This document shows, in pieces, positions 19,644 to 31,595 of a stretch of 37,232 nucleotides of DNA. Position numbers and translations under genes: made by a program. A model generated the notes under the pieces. That model was given only the letters and a program-made list of their open reading frames with translations, had not been told where the DNA came from and did no database searches. Positions within the stretch are counted from its first letter, which is position 1. The number at the start of each line of letters is the position of its first letter. Location: the NCBI GenBank assembly GCA_036897485.1, contig JAYMTF010000401.1:1-37232 (forward strand), written 5' to 3'. The DNA comes from Pelargonium nanum (Eukaryota > Streptophyta > Magnoliopsida > Geraniales > Geraniaceae).

Positions 19644-22343
19644 AGATCGATACACAGAGCGCTTACCAGATCGATCTGGGCAATCTCTTGGCGGTTAACA
19701 ACCACCACAGCTTCGCCTCCACGTCTTCTTCTAGGTCTGGTTTCGTCACTGTTTCTTATACGTATCGCTGTATGTATCGGCGCCTAATTTGTTGGTTTGG
19801 ATTTGTGGAATTAGGGAGGAGATGGTGAAGGAGTGTCTACAGAAGGGGACGGAGCTGGTTCAGGCTATTGCGGATTCTCTTTTTAACTTGCCTTCCACCG
19901 AAAGCATAAACGGTCCCATTGTGAAGTTGCCTCCACCCACTACCAGATTGCCCAGAGAAAAGCAGGTATGTTCTTGCATATATTGTTTTTGCTTTTGTAA
20001 ATTCCATGTTTTTGTGTGTTTATGATTAGCATGTATGTATATGGCTACTAAATTATTCACTATCCAATACATTAACGGGTGTGAATTGTCTAATATCACA
20101 GTTGATTAGTTGTGTAGCATAATTAGTCTATTAAATATTATATCAGCAGTTGGTACAAATGGATTCCTTTTTGTGCTCAAGGGCACAGCTAAGTGTTTGT
20201 GTGTGTGCATGGGGGTTGAGCTTACATAACAGAAGGCAGTCAAAATATAAATATGATTCAGATTAGACTGTAGGTATCTCTCTCTTTTATTGTTCATGTT
20301 CTCTTCTGTATATGCCGACCCTCAGAAGAAAGAAGACTATATTATCCTTTCTTAGGGCATAAGTCCCCTTAGTTTGACTTACAAGGTTTCACTGTGATCA
20401 GAAGTGAAGTTATATTCGTTCGGAGGACTTGTTTGTCAAAAGATGGTTTTACTATGTCTCGTATTGTGTTATTTATTTAGTCCCTCTTTCTCTAAAGAAA
20501 ATAGAATACATGGAGGAGAAAATGGTAAGCTGAAGAACCCCAAGATATGTAAAGAAACTTGATGTTCTAACTTATATGCATTTAGCAATTTTATGTCAAC
20601 ATATCTGGCATTACAACAAATTGTACATTGAATTTGTATAAAATACAATTACAATATGATGATGTTCATGGTTGTGGAAAATGTATTTACATTTGTTACT
20701 CTTTCAATTTTCATTTGCTCGAATCAGTTGCTGATTTTATTTATGGTGTGGTTTTCAGTTTCCAAGGCCTAAACCACCAACTAAATGGGAAGAATTCGCC
20801 AAATCTAGAGGTAGTTATTCTAATTATCATCTTCCACTATATCACAATTTGTTGTTTCATTATTAGATACTAACTTTCTTTTGTATATATTATAAAAGTT
20901 TGGTTTACTTGACTTGAAATTTTGGATTGGTATTCGTTTCTTTCAGGTATACAGAAGAAAAAGAAAGACAAGGTTGTTTGGGACGAACAGACACATACAT
21001 GGAAACGTCGATATGGGTATGATCGTGTTAATGATGATGCAGACGTACCTATTATTGAGGCCAAGATGACTGATGGTAATAAACTGAACAAACCCCTTTT
21101 GCTCATTATTTCTAAATTCCAGTGTTTGAGTAATCTTCTTTAGTGTATTTTTCTTTCGAAACGGTGTGAATATGAAATTTTCTGCGGCAGGGTATTAGCT
21201 AATATTTATGCTATCAAATACTACTTTTTATGGCTGCTTGTTCATTTTTGAAGTGATTTTTATTAGTACTAGCTGATCTCTTATGCAGAGCCAGGCCAGG
21301 ATCCTTTCGCAAAAAGAATAGCAGAAAAGAAGAAACGTGTCGAGAAGCAAGATAGGAACCGTTTACAGAACTTGGAAGGTGCCTTAAAAGCTGGTGCCTT
21401 ACCAAGGTTTTACCCTTTCCCACATATCTTAGTTGTTTGTATCATAGGAATATTACTCACTATCCATATAAATATTTCCCCCTTCGTCCCAAAACTTGTG
21501 CATTGATTATGCCTGAGCAAATCTATTTTTGCAGTCACATTCAACTGGCCGCCACAGCTTTGCCTATAACTGGAACTCAGGCAGCACCTAGAAAAGTAAC
21601 CAAAGATGAACTGGGAAATGTAGCTGGACTTGCTGCGACTGCAACAGCTAGCGGTGGCAAATTTGACAAGAAGTTGCGAGGAGAAAAACCTGTGAAGCAT
21701 GAAGGAAAGCACCGCAAGGTTTGTATACAGTTCCCAAGCAAAAATGTCTTCGACTATGTTAGAGAAAAAATCTTCTATTTGGTACATGGCTCAAATAATC
21801 TTTGTTTCACTTTATCTTTTGTCTTCAGTTCCTACCAGTTGTGGAAAGAACAGGGGTTGGTGCACTAGAAAGAGAGCAAACTGATAAAGTTTTAAACAAG
21901 CTAATCTCTAAGAATTCTCATGAGATACTCAATGTCAATAAGGTATGTGTGATCCTCCAATCAATTGTTTTCAAGAATATCTTAAATTAGTAACCATCCT
22001 AAAAAGTTTGGTTTTTTTATCACTTCTGAGACTTTGTAACTATTACTATCAAGGAAAAATACTTCCTACGGTGATGAATTTACTAGGCTTCTCATGTTCA
22101 CCAGATGATCCTTTGCACGGATTTGTAATACTTTACCCATTGTTTTTGGTGTAGGCTATTAACATGTACAACGAGAAGAAGGAGAAGAAAGGAAGAAGTC
22201 AGGCAGGGAAGATTTCATCTTCGGACAAGTTGAAACCAAAAAAGTCATTCAAGAAAGGATCTTTTAGCAAAGGGTCATCGAAGAAAGTATCTTTTAGCAA
22301 AGGGTCATCAAAGAAAGGGTCGTTTAACAATGGATCTTCATAA
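19598..22343 (+). CDS. RRS1: ribosome biogenesis regulatory protein RRS1
   Basis: Nucleolar 60S assembly factor; in yeast Rrs1 with Rpf2 brings the 5S RNP (5S rRNA, uL18, uL5) into pre-60S particles. Eight exons: 19598-19734, 19815-19965, 20759-20810, 20947-21075, 21289-21406, 21535-21718, 21829-21942 and 22155-22343; 357 residues against about 318 in Arabidopsis, the excess lying at both ends. Conserved blocks: [10 protein letters not shown] (23-32), [27 protein letters not shown] (85-95), [47 protein letters not shown] and [14 protein letters not shown]. The N-terminus is an acidic Glu/Thr alternation from a GAGACG microsatellite, and the basic C-terminus is three copies of a [10 protein letters not shown]-type decapeptide. 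All splice sites are GT-AG. The name RRS1 is shared with an unrelated plant resistance gene; this is the ribosome factor. Confidence 0.96.
21471..21505. mobile_element. possible Stowaway-like terminus in RRS1 intron 5
   Basis: CCCCCTTCGTCCCAAAACTT resembles the CTCCCTCCGTCCCAAAA Stowaway end. The 128-bp intron (21407-21534) shows no matching second end. Weak. Confidence 0.3.
22251..22340 (+). repeat. three 30-bp in-frame repeats at the RRS1 C-terminus
   Basis: Units start at 22251, 22281 and 22311 (each AAGAAAG..TCxTTTA..), coding [20 protein letters not shown] and [10 protein letters not shown] before the stop at 22341. Copies 1 and 2 differ at two bases; copy 3 is more diverged. Confidence 0.95.
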
Positions 22344-23400
22344 TCGAAGAATGCGTAGTGAAAACATAATCAAGCATATGCAATCTCACCATGGTATACT
22401 ATGCTTGTAGAGCCTGGAATCAAGTAGAATACAAATACTTCCGAAACGGAAAAGTTTGTTTTGTTGCCTTTTTTTGCATTACAAGGTTACATATTGACTA
22501 TTGATTTATTAGTAAAGATAGAAGATATAGAGCATTTGGATTTGTATCATGAGAGGTAGGTATTGCATGTGAGTTCTTTAAGCCCAAACTCTATCGGGTT
22601 TTGCAATGCATGTGGTGTAAACCAATCTTAAGGGCCTCGTATAGGACAAAACTTCTTATTGCTCTTTTTAGAGGTCCCAATCAAATATTGACACAAAAAA
22701 GTGTTGTACCGGTTATCCAGATCTTGTGGCACTATTTTATTATGAATTGGTGATCATTACCAAAGCAAATGGTACTTTTATATTTCATTATAAAACAATA
22801 ATGATATAATATAAGTAGGTAAAGTTGATAATTTTGCAAAAATACATTTTATATTGGATAGAAAAATTCATTTGAACTCAAAAATTAGGATACAAAGGCC
22901 ACCATCAAGTCAACTTATAGTCAAGGTTATGAAGCATTTGAATTGCCAGTAGGAATCATTTTTCCATGTCAACTTTTAGTTACTCAAATAAGCAAAAGAT
23001 TTTATTTATATGAAACATTATAATTTCCATTTTTGCTTTTTATTCAACTGAATAATCACAATTGTGGTAGGTATCATTTAAGTCTTTTTTTCAACAAATC
23101 ATTGGAATATACACAAGATATGCTACTTATCTTAATTTTATAATATTAGGGGAAAAAATCAAAGATTAAATAGTAAATCAAAAATCAAATATCCTCTATA
23201 TTTCTATCTTTCTTGAAATCAACAAATTTTGTTACCCAATTTTCAGCACATTTAAAATATGATAGTTGAACCAACGAAATGAGGCTTAGGTGGGTAGGTA
23301 TGAGATTAAATCAAAGGTGATGATATAAAATTAGGTCTAAATATTTGGTATTTGCTGACACCAGAGAGTAAGTTTAGTTGCGCTCCAAAATTGTAGCTTT
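22344..23400. other. intergenic DNA between RRS1 and BT1
   Basis: About 1.1 kb of AT-rich sequence with no gene or clear repeat. The first 100-150 bases are RRS1 3' UTR. The part next to BT1 (23390-23770) is pyrimidine-rich with a CCGCCGCCGTCGCC run near 23500 and is probably BT1 5' leader. Confidence 0.55.
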
Positions 23401-23770
23401 TTGGTCACTCCTGAGAGAAAATACACCACTCTCTCTTACCCTTTAAAGCCACCAACCATCCTCACCTGCTGGTTCAGTCCAAGGCGTCTTTTTTTTTCCT
23501 CCGCCGCCGTCGCCGCCACCTCCTTCCGGCGAGGATTCACCATTATAGTCAAAACCAAGTGCTGGGTTTGGCATCGAGCATCTCCTGAACCTACCCAGAT
23601 TCTTATATCGCCATACAGTTTCGCTGCTTTGTTTGCTTCTATTCTCATCAGATTCCATCGTTTTCCCAATTTTCTTCCTTACCCACCTCTCAAAGTTGCG
23701 TTTTTTTAGTACCCATTTGCGTTACTCAAGTGTATCTGTATCTGTGTAGTTTGAATATTGAGATTGATTC

Positions 23771-26453
23771 ATGGGTTCAGGGAGGAGGATTAGTGTTTCT
23801 GGGAATTATAATAAAGATGTGATTTTTCGTAGCTCTGAGATAAAGCTTCCGTCCAGTTCTCCTCAAGATTTTGGCTTTCCAAACGATGGATTCTTTGCTA
23901 GTGTTAGTCAGGTGGGAATGGGAATTGGGATTTCTAAGAATCCTCCCAAATTTCCTGAAAAGGGCCTTTTGGCCTCGGAATCTGGGTTTAAGGTAGTTGG
24001 GGTTCCAGAGATTGTGGCATTGGAGGTTGGTGAGGATGGAGTGGTCAAGAAGAAGAAAAATAAGGGTGGTTTTAGGTTCAAAATTAAGATTGGTGACCCC
24101 TCTCTGAGGAGGTTGATCAGTGGGGCAATTGCTGGGGCTGTTTCAAGGACAGCAGTTGCTCCTTTGGAGACTGTAAGGACACTTTTAATGGTGGGGAGCT
24201 GCGGCCACTCGTCGACTGAAGTTTTCAATAATATCATGAAAACCGATGGATGGAAGGGCTTGTTTAGGGGTAATCTGGTTAATGTCATCCGGGTTGCACC
24301 AAGCAAGGCAATTGAGGTATGGAATTGAGAATAAAACATTTTTTAATCTATAATATATGCCTGTTTGATTGCTAAATACTAATTTGAGGATTGTGATGCT
24401 GAGTAAAGTATCTGTCAAGATGCTATTTTCTGTTTAGAGTAAGATAATATTTGGGATGTGGATTTGATTCTTTTGTAATTCTGATCGGTTTGGTTCTACA
24501 ACAATGAGCCTTGAAACTATGTTTTTCATTTGATTCACATTTTCAGTTGTTCTAGTTTCCTTGGGAACCTTCTGTTTGTGGTCTCCAAATCAATCCTTGG
24601 ATGCAAAGTATCTTGGATTTTGTATGACCTGATTAGACAAACTAAATAGACTTGTGATTTATAGGTGGAGGGTGCTATGACTTTATCTCATATCTTTAAT
24701 CTTTGAATGCCAGTGATGTGCATTTCCTGAAGCATCACAGGTAACATAGTGCCTACGTTTTACTCACATGATGCATTTAAAAGCCATGCAAAACATAGAA
24801 GAAATGAACTTATGTTTTGATGTTTGATACATAATTAATGGTAGGGAGGTTTGTTCTGTCACTTCATCTTTATCTTTTTTGTTTAGTATAATATTTCATT
24901 TGTTAGCTTATGATTTCATGACTTACCATCATTATAGCATTTCTACCATTCCTTATGTTATTTTTCTCCATTGTGTCCCAAAATAGTTGAGGTCAAATGG
25001 TATTTATCCTTGTTAGCTTTACTTCCCTCTCCAATCCCACTCCATGTCGTTCCTTATTTTTTCTTTGCTAACACCCTGATTTTGGACACTTGGGCCTTGC
25101 CAGTATCTCTACATTTTAGCCTTGTACTGATCAAAGCTTTGCTGCCAAACTTGTATAAATTTCATTTAGCAATCTAAAACACTTGTTATTAACCTTTATT
25201 GTGGACGGAATCTGAACGTAACCTTGGTATAATCCCTACTAAAATTACTCATTGATCATTCGTTAGGCGTTGTTCGTTTGACTATTTTCATGTGAATTCC
25301 TAGGGATCTAGGACATGTGTATTTTCAATTTCTAATTCATGCATACCTTCATCTTCTTCTTTTTCTGGAAAGTGACATACTTGGGATTATAAAAATTTCT
25401 TTCCTCGAATAAGTTGAAATTATTCAAAAATGAATATTCAAATTTTTTAATATTTCAATTCTTGACAATTGTATCACTACAAAAAGTTAGACAAATTATC
25501 CCTTAGTGTTGATTTTTATGTTGATGACTTATTTGTTTTGTCAAATTTCATGGTTGAGCAAGCTAATATCAATTAACTTCCTTGCCTTCAGTTGGATTGA
25601 GGCTCTTCATCTTATTCTCAAATCTAGTTCTAGAACAATAACACCGCAAGCTTTATTATTGTACCCTAAAGTTAACATGTCGATGCATTACCCATCTTTA
25701 CTAAAAGAATCTCTTTGCAGCTATTTGCTTACGACACAGTCAAGAAGCATTTGACACCAGCACCTGGGGAACAGCCCTTACTTCCTTTCCCCCCATCGTC
25801 AATTGCAGGTGCTGTTGCTGGAGTCAGCTCGACCATATGTACCTACCCTCTCGAGTTGCTGAAAACCCGACTAACCGTCCAGGTAAACTCTAGCCCCCAA
25901 AACATGAATAATTGAACTTAAGGATCGCTAGCTATTATCCTTCACTTTCATCTCGATAGTTACACATCAGATTTAAGTGCAGAGAGGAGTATACAAGAAT
26001 CTTCTCGACGCCTTCGTCACAATTATAAAAGAGGAGGGACCTGCCGAGCTATACAGAGGCCTCACCCCCAGTCTGATTGGAGTAGTCCCATATGCTGCTG
26101 CTAATTATTATGCTTACGATACATTACGGAAAGCTTATAGAAAGGCATTCAAGAAAGAGGAAATCGGAAATGTCATGACTCTCCTTATTGGATCAGCAGC
26201 CGGTGCAATATCAAGTACCGCAACTTTCCCGCTAGAGGTGGCTCGGAAGCACATGCAGGCTGGGGCTCTGAATGGAAGGCAATACAAGAACATGCTTCAT
26301 GCTCTTGCGAGCATACTCGAAAAGGAAGGAGTGGCTGGCATGTACAGAGGGTTGGGTCCGAGCTGCATGAAATTGGTTCCTGCGGCTGGTATTTCCTTCA
26401 TGTGCTATGAAGCGTGCAAGCGGATACTGGTTGAAGATGAGGATGATCCATAG
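23771..26453 (+). CDS. BT1: adenine nucleotide carrier BT1 (mitochondrial carrier family)
   Basis: Carrier of the Brittle1 group; the Arabidopsis protein is dually targeted to plastid and mitochondrial inner membranes and exports newly made adenine nucleotides from plastids, while cereal endosperm forms import ADP-glucose. Three exons: 23771-24316, 25721-25882 and 25983-26453, both introns phase 0; 392 residues, the length I recall for Arabidopsis BT1 (At4g32400). A poorly conserved N-terminal extension of about 105 residues ends in a basic KKKKNKGGFRFKIKIGDPSL block. Then come three carrier repeats with Px[DE]xx[KR] signatures PLETVRT (131-137), PLELLKT (225-231) and PLEVARK (319-325), with LFRGNLVNVIRVAPSKAIE, ELYRGLTPSLIGVVPYAA and MYRGLGPSCMKLVPAAGI closing each repeat. 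A dicot gene is expected to be the nucleotide form rather than the ADP-glucose form. Confidence 0.96.
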
Positions 26454-26459
26454 GACTTC

Positions 26460-28262
26460 TGCGACGAATTGTGAGAGTTTTGATCCTTGGAACAAACCTT
26501 TTTTTTTTAGTACCATTATTTTCCTTAGTATACATCCAAATTTTGTAGTTATTATTCAAAAACTTTCAGACAGGTCCTTGTAACAAGGAACCTAATACTC
26601 TAATGTTTAGAATTTGGACAAGGAACCTTGATTTTGAGATGAAACTTGAAAGTGGGTTTTGATCAGTGAAATTCCTAAATTATCTCTGTTTACTCAGAAA
26701 ATTTGTCAAGATTTTTTGTTGGACTCTATTTCATTGTTAAAAAAAATGGGAACTTTATCCTTGTTGCTTCACTTTTCTGTAACCAGGTATTTGAGCAACT
26801 CAGTGTCCATCTTGTTGGGTAAAGATGGGCTTCCTGAGTAGGGAGCTAGAGTTTTTGACTGAAGAGAGGACTGTGAATGTAACATCTCATATCATCAACC
26901 TTTGCTCAACAACTCATGCATTTTAGCCACTCTAAGCCGAATCACCTTGACGACATTGTCACTGAAAGCAATAACCAGGTCGAGCAAACTTGTAAGATAA
27001 GAAGTAATTTTAAGCTATTATACCAACATATTTATAATGCGCCACTCGGAGAAGGCGAAACGTCACACTTTAATAACACGAAGAAGCATTATCTGACCCC
27101 CCAACTACACGCGCATATATAGGTCATGGCACACAATGAAGAGGTAAGCACTAAGAATCGAGAGTATTAGTTACACCAAAAAGAGGGTCTGACAAAGCAT
27201 AAGAGGAAATTCGGTCGGGAGAAAATTTATTTTGCAGTATCATGTGTCAAGAAGAGACGTCATCAGTCACCGTAGAGGATCAATGGAGTAACAACGACCG
27301 ACATAAAAAATAGCAAGCAAAGATGCGCAAGGAGACTAAATTTAGCCCTGTATTGTTTGTTGTATATCACAATGACACAACAATAACAAATGGTACCTTG
27401 CCTCAGTAGTGAGATCTTACTTTCCATTATCTTCTTCATTCTCCATAATCAAATCCACCATTAGCTGATTCTTGTAGAATGATTCCTCAATCAAGTTGAA
27501 ATGAATCTCTTGTAATTGCAACAAATATGAAGTGGTTTTGGTTCCACATTCCTTTTTATTCTGTTATTCAGTTCTGTTGAGCTCTTGGCCTATAAGCATA
27601 TGAGAGTAGATCTGGGGTTGTAGGGTATAGCATAAGTGGAATACACAAAAGCATATTCCTATTTTGTTCTAAATACACTTTGGTCCATATTTCATATACA
27701 AACAAAATAATTTCCTAGTTGATTGATAGTGATCCAATGCACAATAATTTCCCAGTTGATTGAAAGTGATCCAATGCATACACAAAAATCTGCTACAAAC
27801 ATTTTCACATTCCTGCATAATAATCTGGTAAAAACAGGACTATTCTCCGAATCTGTTTCTTGAAAAGTCATGTTTTTTACCAGTGCTCTCAATGGCAGTA
27901 CTTTAGATGGGGCATCAAATACGCATAAATTATATGTGATGAACTACATATAAATCACCCTCGAAAACTGAAATGGAAAAAGGAAATGTAAATGGGTAAA
28001 AATCTCCAACCACTTGATGCATTCTGAAGTGAAACCAATATCCCACCAGACAGGCTCCAAAAGTGAGAGCCTGTATGAGCTAACAAAATTAAATTTTGAA
28101 TAACAATTGGAACTTGGTCTTGCACTCCTAGGATAAACTTCTAAACAAACAACTTCATGGCCACAATATATGAGATTCAATCATAAAAGAAAATGACTGC
28201 ATCAAGTCGGTCACAAGTACTAGGACATGAAAAACAACCAGGCGCTGTGAAACAATCCCCTT
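26460..28262. other. intergenic DNA between convergent BT1 and ALBA
   Basis: About 1.8 kb with the two 3' UTRs at its ends. No gene is supported. The only structured item is a 37-bp tandem duplication at 27706-27779. Confidence 0.55.
27706..27779. repeat. 37-bp tandem duplication
   Basis: AATAATTTCCTAGTTGATTG (from 27706) is repeated from 27743 with three mismatches over 37 bases, both copies containing GTGATCCAATGCA. Confidence 0.85.
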
Positions 28263-30354
28263 TCAACTCTGTTCTTCACCATCTCCCATCTCCCTCTCTT
28301 CTGCAGCAGCAGCCATCAATTCATCAAAGTTTTCTGTCTTCCCAAGCACAATCTCAATCTGAAGAACAAAAATATATCAGGCCAATGCTAAAATAACTAC
28401 GAACAGTACTTTTAAACAGGCAGTTGACCCACGACATGTCAGAACATAAAGCGCAGTTGAACAGAGGATCCATCTTATAAAACTGAAAACGTTCATGAAT
28501 AGAGCCAGTGTATCCAACAAAGTAATGATTCATATTTCTTGCTTGAACTGACCTTGGCTTTCTGAACAGGCCTGCCTCTCGCATCATCCTTCATATCAAC
28601 TGTAGATGTCATTATCTCTGCAGAAAGAGAAAAGGTTAAATTTCACAAGAAAAATAAATGAACGCTGCTTACTTAAGAAAGTCACAAGAAAATTAGAGTA
28701 ATTGTAATCTTACTCCTCTCAACAGCCAAACCATTGTTCTTGAGAATCTCTGCAATGGTGACAACTGTGGCAATAGCTGCATGTTTATACAAGTTACAGA
28801 ATAAAGATCAATCACTGACGACAGTTGCAACAACAGGTTATTACAGAGAGGAAGGCAGGTAAACTACTTTCACAATTGATAGGCAGGCCAGTCAAGCACA
28901 TAAGAAAGACTATAAGTTCATGCCAACATTGATATCAGAATTGAGCCAATATCTTTTAAACTAATGCATATAAACAGAGAAATGGATGGATAGAAACTGA
29001 AGATCAGGCCACGAATGACAAACCAGTTAACGACAAACACAAGCTTCCACGTACAAAAAATCTGAACAACAGGACTAAAGAAGGGGATATTGCCTGGTTA
29101 AAGAGAGAAAAGGGTAATACATTTATATAGCATGCATAGTCGAACCATTTCAAAACAGTAATCTCAAAGTGCTTACATACTCAAGAACTTCTGGGTAGCC
29201 TATTGGGAGAACCTGTAGTGTAGAATTTTCTTTGGCAGTACAGTTAGAGATCCCAATAATGAACGAAAATTCATTTGTACCCTGCATCTCCTAATACTAA
29301 CAAGCTTCGATTTAATCTTCATCTTACCGTTAATACACTCAACTAGTCAACTATTGCAACTAGTAAGGATGATTTCTCAAATTTAAAATGGTGGTACTTA
29401 AGAAGTTAAGATATATGTTGCAACTTGCAAACTAATCAGTTTACTAATTTTGGAGGCTACTACTATCCTATCCTTCCAACATGATGCAATTAAAACTGAA
29501 ACAAACAAGAATATAGAGTTAAAATATTAATAGTAATATCAAACTAACATGGGAAACTAAGCAAACAAGCCTCAAAAGTTCATCATAGCGCATTATCAAC
29601 AGAAACAAGATCAGCTACCTACATGACCAAGAAATATTTCACCACCAACCAATAATATTAACAATAAGAAGATCAATATAACATAACCGATAACACCGTA
29701 GCCCAAATATGCTTTCCTAATGGATTCTGGGACAATATAGTAATAGACAATAAAACAACAGCAATCTCAGAAAAGTGAGCAGCTAGGATTGATACATAAA
29801 TGTTATGCAAGTAGATGTTCACAAGAGAAATGTTAAGGACTACATATAGTAAAAGAGTTGAAAACATTGTTAATATACAGAGTTTTCTTCAAACCATACC
29901 CATTCCGAGCGCAGAAAGCTCCACCTCATTGTATTGCTGCATATATCTCTGCAAGAACAATGGGAAGGAGAAATATTCAAACACTAACCAGTAACCACAA
30001 CAGACTATCAAAACAGAGTAAAAAGCATAAACCCCAGAATCCAAAAACCCTAACCCTCGGTTTCGTTTTAATGATATATCACAATCAGAAATGGAAAAAA
30101 GGGACAAAATAAAAATTAAACAGCATGATTGTTTTGAAGCATTAATTACGAAGAAATTTGTAGAACTCATAACCTAATTTTCCAGTAAAATCTTCTCGGA
30201 AGCCAAACAAACAAAAGAGTAACGAAAAAAACACCTTGGCGAGATTGACATAAAAGAATAAGGGCTTCTTGGTATTGGAGACTTGAATCCGGTTCTTCTT
30301 ATTGAAATCACCAGCCAAGGTCATGGCGTTAACTCCGTCTGTAATCTCCTCCAT
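28263..30354 (-). CDS. ALBA1/2: Alba-domain DNA/RNA-binding protein, ALBA1/ALBA2 type
   Basis: Short Alba-superfamily nucleic-acid-binding protein; the Arabidopsis ALBA1 and ALBA2 proteins form a dimer that binds genic R-loops and RNA. Five exons: 30354-30235, 29948-29900, 28776-28714, 28617-28553 and 28358-28263, giving 130 residues. It starts MEEITDGVNAM; the Alba fold covers about 20-110: KKNRIQVSNTKKPLFFYVNL, RYMQQYNEVELSALGMA, IATVVTIAEILKNNGLAVER, KIMTSTVDMKDDARGRP and KAKIEIVLGKTENFDEL. The tail is acidic (EEREMGDGEEQS) and has no RGG box, so this is the short plant class. The splice sites are GT-AG and phases close (0, 1, 1, 0). A threefold TTAGGG tract lies in the leader. Identity is sure; choice between ALBA1 and ALBA2 is not. 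Confidence 0.95.
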
Positions 30355-30371
30355 CGGGACTGTACTGCAAC

Positions 30372-30393
30372 AAAACCCTAACCCTAACCCTAA
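30372..30393 (-). promoter_or_regulatory. telo-box tract in the ALBA 5' leader
   Basis: Plus strand AAAACCCTAACCCTAACCCT followed by AA, i.e. three TTAGGG units ending in TTAGGGTTTT on the transcribed strand, beginning 18 bp before the ATG. One AAACCCTAA telo-box is included; the repeat is of the TTAGGG rather than the plant TTTAGGG type. Confidence 0.7.
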
Positions 30394-30841
30394 TTCTCAG
30401 TTACGCAGGAGAGAGATGCTAGAAACCAAATTTTCTCAGTGAGCCAGAAGGAGAAGACCCTCAGTGAGTATATTGTTATTCGGATTTCAGCCTATGTTGC
30501 TACAGAATTATTTGGAGTAGTTCGCACGTGCCAAATTACTTTACACTGAAACAATATTATAACGGAACAGAATGGAACTAACATTACATAATGCTTGATA
30601 AAAAGTCAAAATAATTTGTTATTTGTAATTCTAGTTACAAACTTAGAATGCTGTTTCAGTGAAAGTTTATTCATATGGGTTGTTTAGTAAAAGGTCCAAA
30701 TAAAAGTCAAATTACGATATTTTACTACTTATGTTATCATGTTGTAATTTATAAAAATTAATGAAATCTGACTTAACATCATTAATTGTAAATGCAAAAC
30801 GACTTTTTTTTCTTCTTGACACGTAAAGTTTTCAAATGTGT

Positions 30842-30980
30842 CATTTTTTTTAAGTTGAGCTATACAACAGGGGTAGCTCTCTGTTTTTAACCCAAACGTC
30901 ATCCCACCCAACACAATGAGATTTGAACACACGACCTCCTACGTGCAGATGTGTGTCTTGACCATTGCGCCACCCCCTAG
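30842..30980 (-). repeat. tRNA-derived SINE, minus strand
   Basis: Read on the minus strand: GGTGGCGCAATGGTCAAG near the 5' end includes a box A (30960-30972), and GTGTTCAAATCTC (30918-30930) is a good box B at the right distance. A non-tRNA body follows and ends at an A-run (CTTAAAAAAAATG) near 30845. Layout and motifs are those of plant Au-like SINEs. Confidence 0.75.
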
Positions 30981-31001
30981 GGGGCTGGCGCAATAGTCAA
31001 G
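30957..31001. repeat. inverted repeat of the SINE 5' end
   Basis: Left arm 30957-30978 and right arm 30979-31001 are reverse complements except for one extra C and one A/G change, centred on CCCCCTAGGGGG. The right arm is a second SINE head pointing the other way and stops after GTCAAG. Confidence 0.85.
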
Positions 31002-31291
31002 AAATAAAACGATAAAAATATAGAAAAGTCATAATTTTGTGATCTATTCTCCTATTTGGATGATGTAAAGTTTTCGGGAAAACGAGATTATGCTCTTAAA
31101 GTTTAAATTTTACGCAACTCTTTTATTCGATTTGATTGATTTTACGTAATTTTTTTATAGAAACACAAAGATGACTTAAATTTGACAAGAAAATGACATT
31201 TGTCGTTTGATTAATCAAATTTCCGGTGAATTAAAATTTTCAACGACTTTCCAATGAACAATGATGCAAAGCATTTTGGGTATAAAAATAT

Positions 31292-31595
31292 GAGTAATGT
31301 TATATGTCTCAACTATTGTACAAAATATTTGTACAAAGTGATGTGTTATTTAACTAGATATGACACATAATTATTTTTTATGATGACTTGGACGAATCAA
31401 AATTTGCCAAGTGTACAACATGTCTTATATACCGGGCGCTCCGCGCCAGAAATTCATGGGAGGGCAATGGTATCATATATGTCGGATTATTATTCATATA
31501 AACTTAGTATCAAACCGGAAAAATAAGAATTGTATTCTGCCACATCATTTTGTTCAATAATTTCTGTACAGAATTTGAGACAAATAGCATTTTTC
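31292..31595. mobile_element. 304-bp non-autonomous MULE-type MITE with 9-bp target duplication
   Basis: The ends GAGTAATGTTATATGTCTCA and, inverted, GAAAAATGCTATTTGTCTCA begin terminal repeats that stay alignable for about 55 bases (through ACAAAGTGATGTG / ACAAAATGATGTG). The direct repeat TAAAAATAT flanks both sides exactly (31283-31291 and 31596-31604); 9 bp is the Mutator-like hallmark. The interior is non-coding and has a small GC-rich hairpin GGCGC..GCGCC (31435-31447). Confidence 0.88.

Noticed and set aside
23318-23356. Box C/D snoRNA-like layout: GTGATGAT, then CTGA with a GGTG/CACC terminal stem
   Set aside because: Only about 40 nt between boxes, no C' or D' boxes and no intronic host context; likely chance.
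23401-23709. 102-codon plus-strand frame before BT1
   Set aside because: Lies in the probable BT1 5' leader, out of keeping with any family; the BT1 start at 23771 is well supported.
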